DNA of 64,000 bases from an uncultured Oxalobacteraceae bacterium (lineage in GTDB: Bacteria > Pseudomonadota > Gammaproteobacteria > Burkholderiales > Burkholderiaceae). The stretch spans positions 1 to 64,000 of the forward strand of contig CAMLIL010000005.1 of NCBI GenBank assembly GCA_946480015.1, read 5' to 3'. A program made the position numbers and the translations under genes. The notes below the pieces were generated by a model, which did no database searches, had not been told where the DNA came from, and saw only the letters and a program-made list of their open reading frames with translations. Shown in pieces: positions 28,477 through 37,775 of the stretch; position 1 is the stretch's first letter, and every line of letters begins with the position of its first letter.

Positions 28477-29358
28477 CTAGCGGCGGTCCGCCGCGAGGGT
28501 GTGGAAGTCGTCGATCCAGCCTTGCATGCGCTTGTGCGCATGGGCTTTCTGGCCCGGCGTGGCGATCTTCGCCGCCGTCAGGATCATATTGATGGTGCCG
28601 TCGATCTGGCCATCGTAAAAGGCTTTGCGCTCGGGACCGTCGAAGCGGGCGAAGATCTCCTTGATCAGGTTATGCAACAGAGCCATGGTGGCATCCTTGC
28701 TCAGCTTTTCCTGCTGCACCTTGCGCAGCACAGACACAATCTTTTTCTGGCGCAGGATGCGCTCTTCCAGCCACATTTCATTGTTCAAGGGGCGCGCGTC
28801 CGAGACCTTGCGCAGCGCCGCTTCCTGCTCCCGGCTGAAGTTGCCGAACCACAGCTCGAACTGGTCCATGGTTTTTTCGAAACGCTGTTTCTGCCGGGCT
28901 TCGACATCACCCCGGAGAAACTTTTTGCGGTACTTTTCGTTGTTATCGTTGAACTTCTTTTCCATCTGGGCGATCTGTTCCGGCCGCACCGACCGCGCCA
29001 GGTCGGCCAGTTCCGGCAAGGCCTTAAAAGCCAGCAATTCGCTGCGCGCCCGGATGTCGTGATAATCGTTGACCAGGTCGGCCTGGGACAGGTTGCCCGC
29101 CAGCTGGCGCTGGGCATTCGCCAGCAGCTGGGCGTAATCGCGCAGCTGGGTCTGGCGGTGCCAGCGGAACAGCTCGTCGATATCCTGCTTGACCCAGCGC
29201 GACTGTTCCGAGTCCAGATCGAGATAGGCGTTCAGCCACCAATAGGTCAAGGTGTCGCCATTGTTATAGGTCAGTTTGATGGCGCTGCAAGCAGCCAGAC
29301 TCAGCAGAAGTATCAGCGCGCACAACATGTGCAAGGGCCGGAGGAATGGATCGCGCAT
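28477..29358 (-). CDS. DUF6279-type lipoprotein, function unknown
   Basis: A lipoprotein of about 293 residues. The N-terminus MRDPFLRPLHMLCALILLLSLAACS is a lipoprotein signal with lipobox LAAC. The mature part is almost entirely helical and charged, beginning IKLTYNNGDTLTYWWLNAYLDLDSEQ. This tyrosine/tryptophan-rich opening is typical of the DUF6279 family of proteobacterial lipoproteins of unknown function. ATG at 29358 is chosen because the lipobox then lies at residue 24; ATGs at 29373 and 29391 are possible. Longer readings would run into the divergent glmU gene. No partner gene is evident. Confidence 0.82.
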   Translation of the reverse strand: MRDPFLRPLHMLCALILLLSLAACSAIKLTYNNGDTLTYWWLNAYLDLDSEQSRWVKQDIDELFRWHRQTQLRDYAQLLANAQRQLAGNLSQADLVNDYHDIRARSELLAFKALPELADLARSVRPEQIAQMEKKFNDNNEKYRKKFLRGDVEARQKQRFEKTMDQFELWFGNFSREQEAALRKVSDARPLNNEMWLEERILRQKKIVSVLRKVQQEKLSKDATMALLHNLIKEIFARFDGPERKAFYDGQIDGTINMILTAAKIATPGQKAHAHKRMQGWIDDFHTLAADRR

Positions 29359-29412
29359 GTTAAACTTTTCCATAGTTTCAACTTTCTCCATTAACTCTTC
29401 TGACAAGCGCTT

Positions 29413-30789
29413 ATGAACGTAGTCATTCTCGCCGCCGGCATGGGCAAACGCATGCAGTCCGCGCTGCCCAAGGTATTGCACCCCTTGGCCGGCAAGCCGC
29501 TGCTGGGCCACGTGATCGGCACTGCGCGCACCCTTGCGCCGAGCAAATTATGCGTGATTTACGGGCACGGCGGCGCAGCGGTGCCGGAAATGGTTGCACA
29601 GCAAAATACCGGCGAGCACGCCCACATCGATACCGCGCTGCAAGAGCCGCAACTGGGCACCGGCCACGCCGTCATGCAAGCCGTGCCGCAGCTCGATGAA
29701 TCCGCTCCCACCCTGATCCTGTATGGCGACGTGCCGCTGACCACCGCCGCCTCGCTCAAGCGCTTGGCGGACGCGGCCGGCAGCGACAAGCTGGCCATCC
29801 TGACGGTCGAGCAGGCCAATCCTTTCGGCCTGGGGCGCATCGTGCGCGAGGGCGGCCAGATTGTTCGCATCGTTGAAGAGAAAGATGCCAGCGAGACCGA
29901 GCGGGCGATTCGCGAAATCAATAGCGGCATCATGGTCGCCCCTACCCGCCATTTGAAGAAATGGCTGGCGGCGCTGTCGAACAACAATGCTCAGGGAGAG
30001 TATTACCTGACCGATATCGTGGCCCAGGCCGTGGCCGACGGCGTGCCGGTAGTGTCGGCCCAGCCTTCGGCCGAGTGGGAAGTCGCCGGCGTCAACAGCA
30101 AGGTGCAACTGGCCGAACTGGAGCGCCGCCACCAGCTCAATATCGCCACCGCGCTGCTGGAAAAGGGCGTGACGGTGATGGACCCGGCCCGGCTTGACGT
30201 GCGCGGCGAACTGATCTGCGGGCGCGATGTCGTCATCGATGTGGGCTGCGTGTTCGAAGGCAGGGTCGAACTGGCCGACGGCGTGCGCGTCGGCGCCCAT
30301 TGCGTGCTGGTCGACGCGTCCATCGGCGCCGGCGCCAGCATCAAGCCCTTCTGCCACATCGAGCAGGCGGTGGTGGGCGCGCAATCGCAGATCGGCCCGT
30401 ACGCGCGCCTGCGTCCCGGCACCGAACTGGGTCAGGATGTACACATCGGTAACTTTGTGGAAGTCAAGAACAGCCAGGTGGCCGCGCACAGCAAGGCCAA
30501 CCATCTGGCCTACGTGGGCGACGCCACGGTCGGTTCGCGCGTGAACATCGGCGCCGGCACCATCACCTGCAATTACGATGGCGCCAACAAGTTCCGCACG
30601 GTTATCGAAGACGATGCCTTCATCGGCAGCGACAGCCAGCTGATCGCTCCGGTGACGGTCGGCAAGGGCGCCACCCTCGGCGCCGGCACCACCCTGTCGA
30701 AAGACGCGCCGGCCGGCAAGCTGACCGTCTCGCGTCCGCGCCAGGTGACGATCGACAGCTGGGTGCGTCCGGTCAAGGTCAAGAAGTAA
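29413..30789 (+). CDS. glmU: Bifunctional UDP-N-acetylglucosamine pyrophosphorylase / GlcN-1-P acetyltransferase GlmU
   Basis: GlmU acetylates glucosamine-1-phosphate and then uridylylates it to UDP-GlcNAc, the precursor of peptidoglycan and LPS. The 458-residue protein starts [25 protein letters not shown], the pyrophosphorylase signature. The second half is a left-handed beta-helix of hexapeptide repeats, with active-site blocks [28 protein letters not shown] and [12 protein letters not shown]. The partner glmS lies 2.3 kb downstream on the same strand, separated by an ABC transporter and an Lrp-type gene on the opposite strand. Confidence 0.97.
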   Translation: MNVVILAAGMGKRMQSALPKVLHPLAGKPLLGHVIGTARTLAPSKLCVIYGHGGAAVPEMVAQQNTGEHAHIDTALQEPQLGTGHAVMQAVPQLDESAPTLILYGDVPLTTAASLKRLADAAGSDKLAILTVEQANPFGLGRIVREGGQIVRIVEEKDASETERAIREINSGIMVAPTRHLKKWLAALSNNNAQGEYYLTDIVAQAVADGVPVVSAQPSAEWEVAGVNSKVQLAELERRHQLNIATALLEKGVTVMDPARLDVRGELICGRDVVIDVGCVFEGRVELADGVRVGAHCVLVDASIGAGASIKPFCHIEQAVVGAQSQIGPYARLRPGTELGQDVHIGNFVEVKNSQVAAHSKANHLAYVGDATVGSRVNIGAGTITCNYDGANKFRTVIEDDAFIGSDSQLIAPVTVGKGATLGAGTTLSKDAPAGKLTVSRPRQVTIDSWVRPVKVKK

Positions 30790-30795
30790 GGACGT

Positions 30796-31668
30796 TCAGG
30801 CCGACAGCGCGGGGGCGATCGGCCCCCGCGCGGCCTTGAAGGCCGGCACCAGCGAGGCCATCAGCGCCACCGCCAGCACCACCACCACGGCCATGAGCAT
30901 GCGCTCGATGTCCAGTTCGACCAGCGTGTGGCCGTGGCTGATCGCGGTTTCGGGAGTGGTCAGCCGGTTGACCATCCAGGCGATCAGGCTGCTCGACACC
31001 AGGCTCAGCGCCACGCCCATCAGCGCCATCCACAGCGCTTCCGACACATACATCAGGAACACGCCGCTGCTGCCCATGCCCAGCGCGCGCAGGGTGGCCA
31101 CCTCGCGCCGCCGCTCCAGGGCGTTCATGGAAATGGTGGCGGCGATCGTCGCCGCGATGACGGCGAACACCATCCCGGCCACGCTGTCGAACGCCAGGTC
31201 GGACGCGCCGCGCTCATCGATCCACGCGGCCGATTGTTCCTTCCAGGTACGCACCGTCGCTGCGATGCCGGCATGGCGCAGTGCCGTGGCCAGTTCGCGC
31301 CGGCGCGGCGCCAGGCTGTTAGGATCGTGCAGGAAGATCACCAGGCGCTCCATATCGTCGCCCTCGTTGCCGCCGTGCGGCAGGGCCAGCGCCACGCCGC
31401 GGTTGGCCTCGACCAGGCGGCGCACGCGCTGCGCCTGATCGGGATCGAAGCCGCGCGCGGACTGCTCGTCGGCGGCCACCGGCGATACGCTCAGATGGCC
31501 CAGCTGGGAACCCACCACGCTCTGATATTCGATTTCCGCCCGCACACTGGCGATATGCCCGGCAAACAGATCGAGCACGCACAGGCTGGCGCCGATCAGC
31601 AGCACCGCCAGCACCGCGCGGCTGCGTCCCAGCAGCAAGGTGCGCAGTGCCAGCCTGTGCGGACTCAT
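30796..31668 (-). CDS. FtsX-like ABC transporter permease
   Basis: A 290-residue MacB/FtsX-type permease. One membrane helix lies near the N-terminus (AVLAVLLIGASLCVLDLFAG), then an extracytoplasmic domain of about 120 residues. Three C-terminal helices start at SVAGMVFAVIAATIAATISMNALERRREVATLRALGMGSSGVFLMY, whose ERRREVATLRALG is the FtsX cytoplasmic-loop signature. It is shorter than the usual 380-400 residues, the loss being in the extracytoplasmic domain. The start at 31668 overlaps the ATPase stop codon (ATGA), so the two are coupled. Members act in lipoprotein trafficking or mechanotransmission; the role here is unknown. Confidence 0.85.
   Translation of the reverse strand: MSPHRLALRTLLLGRSRAVLAVLLIGASLCVLDLFAGHIASVRAEIEYQSVVGSQLGHLSVSPVAADEQSARGFDPDQAQRVRRLVEANRGVALALPHGGNEGDDMERLVIFLHDPNSLAPRRRELATALRHAGIAATVRTWKEQSAAWIDERGASDLAFDSVAGMVFAVIAATIAATISMNALERRREVATLRALGMGSSGVFLMYVSEALWMALMGVALSLVSSSLIAWMVNRLTTPETAISHGHTLVELDIERMLMAVVVVLAVALMASLVPAFKAARGPIAPALSA
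30807..30831. terminator. GC-rich hairpin at convergent glmU/permease ends
   Basis: A perfect 10-bp stem GCGCGGGGGC around GATCG, located 18 bases after glmU and inside the last codons of the convergent permease gene. It has no T-run. It could help end glmU transcription, but this is weak evidence. Confidence 0.35.
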
Positions 31669-32423
31669 AGCCGGACCCGCAGCGGCGTGCGGGCGCGATC
31701 GGCGCTGGTGCGCAACAGGCGCCCTTCCGACAACTGCAAGGTGCGCGTGGAGCGGCTGAGCTGGCGCTGGTCGCGCGTGGTGATCAGGAAGGCCGTGCCG
31801 CTGTCGCGTTGCTCGCTCGCAAACAGGTCCAGCATCATGCGCACGCAGCCGCGATCCTGGCGCGAGGTCGGTTCGTCGGCCAGCACCAGGCGCGGGCGCG
31901 CGATCAGGGCGCGCGCAATGGCCACGCGCTGGCACTGGCTGGGGTCCAGCCGGGCCGGATAATGGCCGATCTGGCCGGCCAGCCCCAGCTGCGAGAGCAG
32001 ATGATCGGCCCGCTGCTGCGCCTGTTCCAGGCCGTCGCGCTCGAGGCGCTGGCGCAGCAGCAGCGGCAGCAACACGTTCTCGCGCGCCGTCATCACCGGA
32101 ATCAGGCTGAAACCCTGGAACACAAAGCCGATCAGCTCGGTGCGCAACTCCGCGCGCGCGTGTTCGGACAATTTCGATACCAGCACGGTATCGACGACGA
32201 CGCTGCCCTCGGTGGCGCTTTCCAGCAAGCCGATGAGATTGAGCAACGTCGTCTTGCCGCTGCCCGATGGGCCGCACACCGTCACCATCTCGCCGCCGGC
32301 GATCGCCATATGGATATCGTTGAGCGCATGCACCCCGCTGGCACCGCCGCCGAAATACTTATGCACACCCGTCAGACGTACCAGCTCCACCCGGTTCGAC
32401 CCTGCGTACTCGCCGCCATCCAT
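31665..32423 (-). CDS. ABC transporter ATP-binding protein with degenerate signature and H-loop
   Basis: A 252-residue LolD/MacB-type ATPase. Walker A CGPSGSGKTT, the Q-loop FVFQGFSL and Walker B RLVLADEP are intact. The signature, normally LSGGQ, reads LDPSQ (in ARLDPSQCQRVAIARAL), and the switch histidine region, normally THD, reads TTRDQ. The D-loop is also altered (TSRQD). I checked these readings in the DNA. The protein should bind ATP but is expected to hydrolyse it poorly. ATG at 32423 is chosen over an upstream GTG because GGAGGAG precedes it. It is coupled to the permease gene at 31668. Confidence 0.85.
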   Translation of the reverse strand: MDGGEYAGSNRVELVRLTGVHKYFGGGASGVHALNDIHMAIAGGEMVTVCGPSGSGKTTLLNLIGLLESATEGSVVVDTVLVSKLSEHARAELRTELIGFVFQGFSLIPVMTARENVLLPLLLRQRLERDGLEQAQQRADHLLSQLGLAGQIGHYPARLDPSQCQRVAIARALIARPRLVLADEPTSRQDRGCVRMMLDLFASEQRDSGTAFLITTRDQRQLSRSTRTLQLSEGRLLRTSADRARTPLRVRL

Positions 32424-32502
32424 GCTCCACTCCTCCACTCAACAGTTGCCATTGGACACTGTTACCGTGTAGCATCGGTTGAGTTAAAGCAAAGCCAGCC
32501 GC

Positions 32503-32979
32503 TTAAACGGTGATGCGTGTCTCGAACTTGCTGCGGAAGGTGGAAAAGTAGGCTTTGACGTTACGCACATTGACTTGGGTGGCGAACAGGCGGTGCGCGA
32601 GCAGGTGGTAAGCGCGCATGTCCGCCACTTGAATGATCAGCACGAAATCCGGTCCCGGCGACACGCGGTAACACTGCAGCACGGCCGCCTCGGCCGCCAC
32701 ATGGCGCTCGAACTCGTCCATGCGCTCGGCAGCCTGCACGTCCAGGGTGATTTCGACGATGGCGGTCAGGCGCGCGCCCACTTTTTCCGGCGCCACGATC
32801 GCCACCTGGCGCGAGATCACCCCGTTCTCGGTCAGCTGCTTGACCCGCCGCAGGCAGGTCGGCGGCGACACGTGGACGAGTTCGGCCAGCTCGGCATTGG
32901 TATGCGAAGCGTCAATCTGCAGCACATTCAGGATGCGACGATCGACCTCGTCGAGTTGGATGTCGGTGGATTTGCTCAT
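32503..32979 (-). CDS. Lrp/AsnC-family transcriptional regulator
   Basis: A 158-residue Lrp-type regulator. The N-terminal DNA-binding domain reads LDEVDRRILNVLQIDASHTNAELAELVHVSPPTCLRRVKQLTENGVI, and the RAM domain follows to NVRNVKAYFSTFRSKFETRITV. It lies between the degenerate ABC transporter and glmS, and is divergent from glmS across a 151-bp AT-rich gap. Its target is unknown; it might regulate itself or the ABC genes. No ligand can be inferred. Confidence 0.92.
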   Translation of the reverse strand: MSKSTDIQLDEVDRRILNVLQIDASHTNAELAELVHVSPPTCLRRVKQLTENGVISRQVAIVAPEKVGARLTAIVEITLDVQAAERMDEFERHVAAEAAVLQCYRVSPGPDFVLIIQVADMRAYHLLAHRLFATQVNVRNVKAYFSTFRSKFETRITV

Positions 32980-33130
32980 TTTGCGAATCTATCAGAATAA
33001 TTTGAAATAAAATTTCACGCTTGATGTTGCCTGAAATTTTATTACGTTTTACCTCATAATACGATAGCTTATTTCATCCTGGCTCATCTAGGATCTTGGC
33101 ATTGTCACAATCAACGAAAGAGGTCATTCC

Positions 33131-34960
33131 ATGTGCGGTATCGTCGGAGCAGTAGCGCAGCGCAACATCACCCCTATCCTGCTGGAAGGCCTCAAGCGCC
33201 TGGAATACCGTGGCTACGACTCCTGCGGCGTCGCGCTGCACGTTGACGGCAAGCTGCAGCGTTCGCGCAGCACCTCGCGCGTGGCCGACCTGGAAACCCA
33301 GGTCAAGGAGACCGGCCTGCAAGGCTACACCGGCATCGCCCACACCCGCTGGGCCACGCACGGCGCGCCCGCCTCGCACAACGCCCACCCGCACTTTTCG
33401 CCGAGCGAAGAAGGCGCCCGCATCGCCCTCGTCCACAACGGCATCATCGAAAACCATGACGAGCTACGCGCCGAACTGCGCGCCCTCGGTTACGAATTCC
33501 AGAGCCAGACCGACACCGAAGTCATCGCCCACCTGGTCGAGCACATGTACAACGGCGACCTGTTCGACACCGTCCAGCAAGCCGTCAAGCGCCTGCACGG
33601 CGCCTACGCCATCGCCGTGTTCGCGCGCGAAGAACCGCACCGCGTCGTCGCCGCCCGCCAGGGTTCGCCGCTGATCGTCGGCGTCGGCCAGGGCGAAAAC
33701 TTCGTCGCCTCCGATGCCATGGCGCTGGCCGGCACCACCGACCAGATCATCTACCTGGAAGAAGGCGACGTCGTCGACCTGCAGCTGTCGAAAGTGTGGA
33801 TCGTCGACGTCGACGGCCGCCCGGTCGAGCGCGAAGTCAAGACGGTTTACGCCCACACCGGCGCGGCCGAGCTCGGTCCATACCGTCACTACATGCAGAA
33901 AGAAATCTTCGAGCAGCCGCGCGTCATCGGCGACACGCTCGAAGGCGTCACCGGCGTCATGCCGGAACTGTTCGGCGACGAAGCCTATAAAGTCTTCAAG
34001 CAGATCGACCGCGTGCTGATTCTGGCCTGCGGCACCAGCTACTACGCCGGCCTGACCGCCAAGTACTGGATCGAATCGGTGGCAAAGGTGCCCGTCAGCG
34101 TCGAAATCGCCAGCGAATACCGCTATCGCGACACCGTTCCGCACCCGGACACCCTGGTCGTGACGATCTCGCAAAGCGGCGAAACGGCCGACACCCTGGC
34201 CGCGCTCAAGCACGCCCGCAGCCTCGGCATGACCAACACCCTGACCATTTGCAACGTGTCCACCAGCGCGATGGTGCGAGAGTGTGCGCTCGCTTACATC
34301 ACCCGCGCCGGGGTTGAAGTGGGCGTTGCCTCGACCAAAGCCTTCACCACCCAGCTGGCCGCCCTGTTCCTGCTGACCCTGACCCTGGCCCAGGTCAACG
34401 GCCGCCTGACCGACGCCGAAGAAGCCGAGTACCTGAAACAGATGCGTCACCTGCCAGTAGCGATCAGCTCGGTGCTGGCGCTGGAACCGCAGATCATCGC
34501 TTGGGCCGAAGATTTCGCCCGCAAGGACAACGCCCTGTTCCTGGGCCGCGGCATTCACTATCCGATCGCCCTGGAAGGCGCGCTGAAGCTGAAAGAAATT
34601 TCTTATATTCACGCTGAAGCCTACCCGGCGGGCGAACTCAAGCACGGTCCGCTGGCGCTGGTGACCGATGAAATGCCGGTCGTCACCATCGCCCCGAACG
34701 ATGCCCTGCTCGAAAAGCTCAAGAGCAACATGCAGGAAGTGCGTGCGCGCGGCGGCCAATTATATGTGTTCGCCGACGTCGATTCGCGCATCACCTCGGG
34801 CGATGGGCTGCACGTGATCCGCTTGCCGGAACACTACGGCCTGCTGTCGCCGATCCTGCACGTGGCGGCTTTGCAGTTGCTGGCGTATCACACCGCGCTG
34901 GCGCGTGGTACGGATGTGGATAAGCCGCGGAATTTGGCGAAGTCGGTGACGGTGGAGTGA
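33131..34960 (+). CDS. glmS: Glutamine-fructose-6-phosphate aminotransferase GlmS
   Basis: GlmS makes glucosamine-6-phosphate from fructose-6-phosphate and glutamine, the first step toward UDP-GlcNAc. The 609-residue protein has the N-terminal nucleophile cysteine ([12 protein letters not shown]), glutaminase motifs TRWATHGAP and [12 protein letters not shown], and two SIS isomerase domains with [10 protein letters not shown] and SQSGETADT. It ends [12 protein letters not shown]. That 3' coding end (about 34925-34960) corresponds to the conserved DNA bound by TnsD of Tn7. A Tn7-like element is inserted 24 bases after the stop codon without damaging the gene, but it separates glmS from its native downstream sequence. 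Confidence 0.98.
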   Translation: MCGIVGAVAQRNITPILLEGLKRLEYRGYDSCGVALHVDGKLQRSRSTSRVADLETQVKETGLQGYTGIAHTRWATHGAPASHNAHPHFSPSEEGARIALVHNGIIENHDELRAELRALGYEFQSQTDTEVIAHLVEHMYNGDLFDTVQQAVKRLHGAYAIAVFAREEPHRVVAARQGSPLIVGVGQGENFVASDAMALAGTTDQIIYLEEGDVVDLQLSKVWIVDVDGRPVEREVKTVYAHTGAAELGPYRHYMQKEIFEQPRVIGDTLEGVTGVMPELFGDEAYKVFKQIDRVLILACGTSYYAGLTAKYWIESVAKVPVSVEIASEYRYRDTVPHPDTLVVTISQSGETADTLAALKHARSLGMTNTLTICNVSTSAMVRECALAYITRAGVEVGVASTKAFTTQLAALFLLTLTLAQVNGRLTDAEEAEYLKQMRHLPVAISSVLALEPQIIAWAEDFARKDNALFLGRGIHYPIALEGALKLKEISYIHAEAYPAGELKHGPLALVTDEMPVVTIAPNDALLEKLKSNMQEVRARGGQLYVFADVDSRITSGDGLHVIRLPEHYGLLSPILHVAALQLLAYHTALARGTDVDKPRNLAKSVTVE

Positions 34961-34979
34961 TTCGGGTTGAGCACGTGAT

Positions 34980-34984
34980 TCGAA
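34980..34984. repeat. Target-site duplication, glmS side
   Basis: TCGAA directly before the element, 20-24 bases after the glmS stop codon. It is identical to 63203-63207. Confidence 0.9.
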
Positions 34985-35053
34985 TGACAAGGTCAAATTA
35001 TGTCTGTCAAAGTCAAATTATGTTTGTCAAAAGCGGGGCATGTTTGTCAAATT
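34985..35053 (+). repeat. Transposon end next to glmS with three TnsB-type sites
   Basis: Three copies of a TCAAATTATGTTTGTCAA-type site: 34993-35010, 35013-35030 and 35039-35050 (the last with only the TGTTTGTCAA half). Their cores are spaced exactly 20 bp apart, like the overlapping TnsB sites of the Tn7 right end. Confidence 0.88.
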
Positions 35054-35115
35054 TCGGTAGATTAACGTTGACACTCAAAAAGTCCTTGCCCTAGCAGCAT
35101 AAGTTCCTAATGATC

Positions 35116-35157
35116 CACGGCGTGTTCTCATGCATTTTTTTGAGAATACGTCGTGGC
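35116..35157. terminator. Long stem-loop after the CBASS operon
   Basis: Arms of 16 bases (35116-35131 and 35142-35157) pair with two mismatches around a T-rich loop. It lies ten bases beyond the exonuclease stop codon, the end of the leftward CBASS transcript. It may be the operon terminator or insulate the operon from glmS transcription. Confidence 0.5.
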
Positions 35158-35167
35158 CTTAAGTCGC

Positions 35168-35716
35168 TTACATGGTCGAGGAAGCGGATAGGCTGCTCCG
35201 GATGAGCCGAAACAACTCCGCTTGATAGCGTGCGTCCTCTAGAGCATCGTGCGTGCCTGCCGATGTTGCTAATAGCGTCCGTTTCATGTTGCTCGAGCGC
35301 GTGTCATGCCAGCTGCAGCCCTGCGAACCCATGAACAGTGACTTGATGTCCAGCGCTGCAAAACCGAAGGGATTGCTACCAACGAACCTGTGAAAGTAAT
35401 AGTTCACGAACGACCAGTCAAAAGCAGCGTTCAGCCCGACAAATACGGGGGTAGAACCAACACATACCTCTTGAACCCATTGTGCAAATTCTTCCATCGC
35501 CGCCTCCGGCGTCAGCCCCGTCACCACAAGCTCTTCCAAGTGTAGACCTGTGACTTTGAGTGCTTGCGGTTCGGCGTTCATCGAAATCGGCTTAATCAGA
35601 CAGCTAAACGCGCGATCAGGTTCGTATGCAGAACAGGCGCCGATCGACAAGAGACTATACTCACCTGGGATCGGGCCGGACGCTTCGATGTCAACGGAAA
35701 TGAAAGTTTCATTCAT
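35168..35716 (-). CDS. DEDDh 3'-5' exonuclease, CBASS accessory (Cap18-like candidate)
   Basis: A 182-residue DnaQ-fold exonuclease. The acidic residues are readable: D9 and E11 in SVDIEASG, D100 in GLNAAFDWSFV, H156 and D161 in THDALEDARY. This gives the full DEDDh set for two-metal 3'-5' cleavage of DNA or RNA. It is the last gene of the leftward CBASS operon, five bases after the candidate effector gene. Exonucleases of this type occur in some CBASS operons (I recall the name Cap18), where their role is not settled. It lacks polymerase or helicase fusions. Confidence 0.88.
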   Translation of the reverse strand: MNETFISVDIEASGPIPGEYSLLSIGACSAYEPDRAFSCLIKPISMNAEPQALKVTGLHLEELVVTGLTPEAAMEEFAQWVQEVCVGSTPVFVGLNAAFDWSFVNYYFHRFVGSNPFGFAALDIKSLFMGSQGCSWHDTRSSNMKRTLLATSAGTHDALEDARYQAELFRLIRSSLSASSTM

Positions 35717-35721
35717 ATTTG

Positions 35722-36876
35722 TTAGGCAATCAACGGGTCATCGGGGACAATCGGCGGACGTGCCTTAACCGATTCGAGGTGTTCGCGAAAGCGCGCACGG
35801 CGTTCAGACACATCACCGGTTGGCTTCCATACATGGGCAGCGTAGGTAGTGACGTCGAATGGCGGCTTTGTACCGTCGCGCACAGTAACGATAGTGCGGG
35901 CACTGCGCCCAAGGGCATATCCCAGTTCCAGGAAGCAGTTGGGTCGCTCGCCCGTGAGGTCAGCGATAACGAGACCGCTACGCCGCAACTTCGAGAAGAT
36001 GTCTTGGTCAATGCGTGACTGTTCAACTGCTTGCTTGCCATCGACTACGACCAGGCTGTAACCATATTCTTCCTCGATCACAGGCTTCACCACCACTGCG
36101 AAAAATTCGTCCACCGCGGCGTAGTCCGGGAGGTCGGGATTGAGCAAGCGTACCGCAAATGCGGCAGGCGGCTCGAGCGATTCAAGGAGCTCGATCACCC
36201 GCTCTGCGATCTTTCCTGGTTCGCTCCGGGAGTTTGGCGTTACCCTCGCCAGCCATGTGAGGGCTGGGTTGTGATCTCTTGTCCTGAACAGCTTTTGGGC
36301 ATTACCGGTGTTTGCAAAATTGCACACGCGATGGGTTCCCGATCCTGGCGTGGAAACAGGGAAGTCGACGGGGATAACTGGTTTGCCAGCGTCGTGGTAG
36401 GCATTAGCGAGGAACAGAACGCCTTCGCCCCCTCCAACTGTGATCAGAATATCACCGTGACGTGCCTGTATTTCCATGCGCTTGCTGTTCATATTCCAGT
36501 GCGCTGCATGGTCAATTCGGACGTTGTCGGTTCCGCTGAACCCATCCCAGAATTCGACATACTCCTCAGGGATCTGCTCATCATTCTTATGATGCTTAAC
36601 CGCAACTGCGACTGGAGTCGGCGCGCCGTGCGGCCGCAGGTGCAGGTTCTGGGCGATCGTCGTCCAAATTAGCCACTCGAAGCAGAATGGGATCCCATCA
36701 GTGCGCTTTTTTTCGGCGTCCACGGGAAGGACGAAAGTGGCGCCCTTCTTCATCAGGTCTTTGACGAGTTGCTGTACGAACCGCCGTGCCCGTTCAGCCT
36801 CGGGTGTCGCGGCCACGGTCTCCTCAGGCAAACTGCCCGCGATATGAATACGCCTGCCAAAAACTGCGGAAGTCAT
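35722..36876 (-). CDS. SLOG plus nucleoside-deoxyribosyltransferase/TIR-like protein, candidate CBASS effector
   Basis: A 384-residue protein of two Rossmann-like parts. The N-terminus (RRIHIAGSLPEETVAATPEAERARRFVQQLV, then DILITVGGGEGVLFLANAYHDAGKPVIPVD near 140-170) looks like a SLOG nucleotide-binding domain. The C-terminus (SRIDQDIFSKLRRSGLVIADLTGERPNCFLELGYALG near 295-335) has the pattern of nucleoside 2-deoxyribosyltransferase-like or TIR-like enzymes, whose NxxxE motif carries the catalytic glutamate. Position in the operon, between the TRIP13-like ATPase and exonuclease genes, suggests it is the effector: SLOG senses the cyclic nucleotide and the second domain destroys a nucleotide or NAD. 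The ATG overlaps the upstream stop (TGATG). The function is inference. Confidence 0.75.
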   Translation of the reverse strand: MTSAVFGRRIHIAGSLPEETVAATPEAERARRFVQQLVKDLMKKGATFVLPVDAEKKRTDGIPFCFEWLIWTTIAQNLHLRPHGAPTPVAVAVKHHKNDEQIPEEYVEFWDGFSGTDNVRIDHAAHWNMNSKRMEIQARHGDILITVGGGEGVLFLANAYHDAGKPVIPVDFPVSTPGSGTHRVCNFANTGNAQKLFRTRDHNPALTWLARVTPNSRSEPGKIAERVIELLESLEPPAAFAVRLLNPDLPDYAAVDEFFAVVVKPVIEEEYGYSLVVVDGKQAVEQSRIDQDIFSKLRRSGLVIADLTGERPNCFLELGYALGRSARTIVTVRDGTKPPFDVTTYAAHVWKPTGDVSERRARFREHLESVKARPPIVPDDPLIA

Positions 36877-37775
36877 CACTTGTCCTCCATGATCGGCGAC
36901 GGACGCAGCGTCGAGGCAGCAGTAACCAGGTCGTCGGCATTCAGTGCCCGTGTCGGGAATGCCTTAGCCAGCGCTGCAGGATACAGACGGGTTCGGATAT
37001 CGGAGTATGTCCACCCTGGCTTCCCTGGCTTCGGCCCCGTCGCTGTGACCAGCTTGTGCAAGTCGGCTGGGGTCAGCTGGACACCCGCAAGATCGGACTG
37101 GAACAGCTGCAACCGTTCCTCGTCGTTTGGCCGGGCGAACTCCTCGATGATGGCAGCCCGCCGGAGCAAAGCCGGGTCGATAACGGACAACCGGTTAGTG
37201 CAGAGGAACACGACAACGCGTCCGCCGAAGCGGCGAATATCGTCGATACATTGAATCAACGTGTTCACTGCCACCTTGTCTTCATGATGGCTATGCTCCT
37301 GCGAGCGAACGGTTGCGAGCGAGTCTGCCTCGTCGATCACCAGGAAGGCCCGCCGGCTCTTGCCAGCGGTCTGGACAACTTCCGCAAAGGCCTGGGTGAT
37401 CAGGGTACCCATTTCACCAACACGTCCACTGCCCCGAACGCGATTGCTGAGCCGGAAGAGCAAAGGATCTTCGCAGCGGGATTCGCGGGCGAGTCGATTT
37501 GCCACACACTCAGCTGTGGCGGTTTTGCCGGTCCCGACGTCACCGTGGAAGATCACAAGCGGGTACTGTTCCGCGACCAGCTCGCACACTGGAAGCCGGC
37601 CGTCGTGGTACTGCTTGCTCCAGCTGCCGAGGTCGGAAAGGTTCAACAGCAGACGCAGTTGCTCGTTCGTGCGTTCATAGCGCGTCTCGAACCCAAGCAA
37701 GGTTTTTTCGCGCGCGGTCAGCGAGAGGTCGGGCAGGATCGTCTTGCTGTCAAAAGCTGTCGATTGTTGGTTCAT
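36876..37775 (-). CDS. cap6: TRIP13/Pch2-like AAA+ ATPase of type III CBASS (Cap6)
   Basis: A 299-residue AAA+ ATPase. Walker A is GDVGTGKT at residues 78-85, and Walker B is FLVIDEAD near 144-151. Sensor 1 is VVVFLCTNR, and the arginine finger region reads DPALLRRAAIIEEF. In type III CBASS this enzyme remodels the HORMA protein and so turns off the cyclic-nucleotide synthase. I chose ATG at 37775, where the HORMA stop overlaps it (TAATG); the longer ORF reads into the HORMA gene. The order CD-NTase, HORMA, TRIP13 supports the call strongly. Confidence 0.93.
   Translation of the reverse strand: MNQQSTAFDSKTILPDLSLTAREKTLLGFETRYERTNEQLRLLLNLSDLGSWSKQYHDGRLPVCELVAEQYPLVIFHGDVGTGKTATAECVANRLARESRCEDPLLFRLSNRVRGSGRVGEMGTLITQAFAEVVQTAGKSRRAFLVIDEADSLATVRSQEHSHHEDKVAVNTLIQCIDDIRRFGGRVVVFLCTNRLSVIDPALLRRAAIIEEFARPNDEERLQLFQSDLAGVQLTPADLHKLVTATGPKPGKPGWTYSDIRTRLYPAALAKAFPTRALNADDLVTAASTLRPSPIMEDK

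Noticed and set aside
33464..34759. Open frame of 431 codons opposite glmS
   Set aside because: Antisense shadow; glmS is unambiguous on the plus strand.
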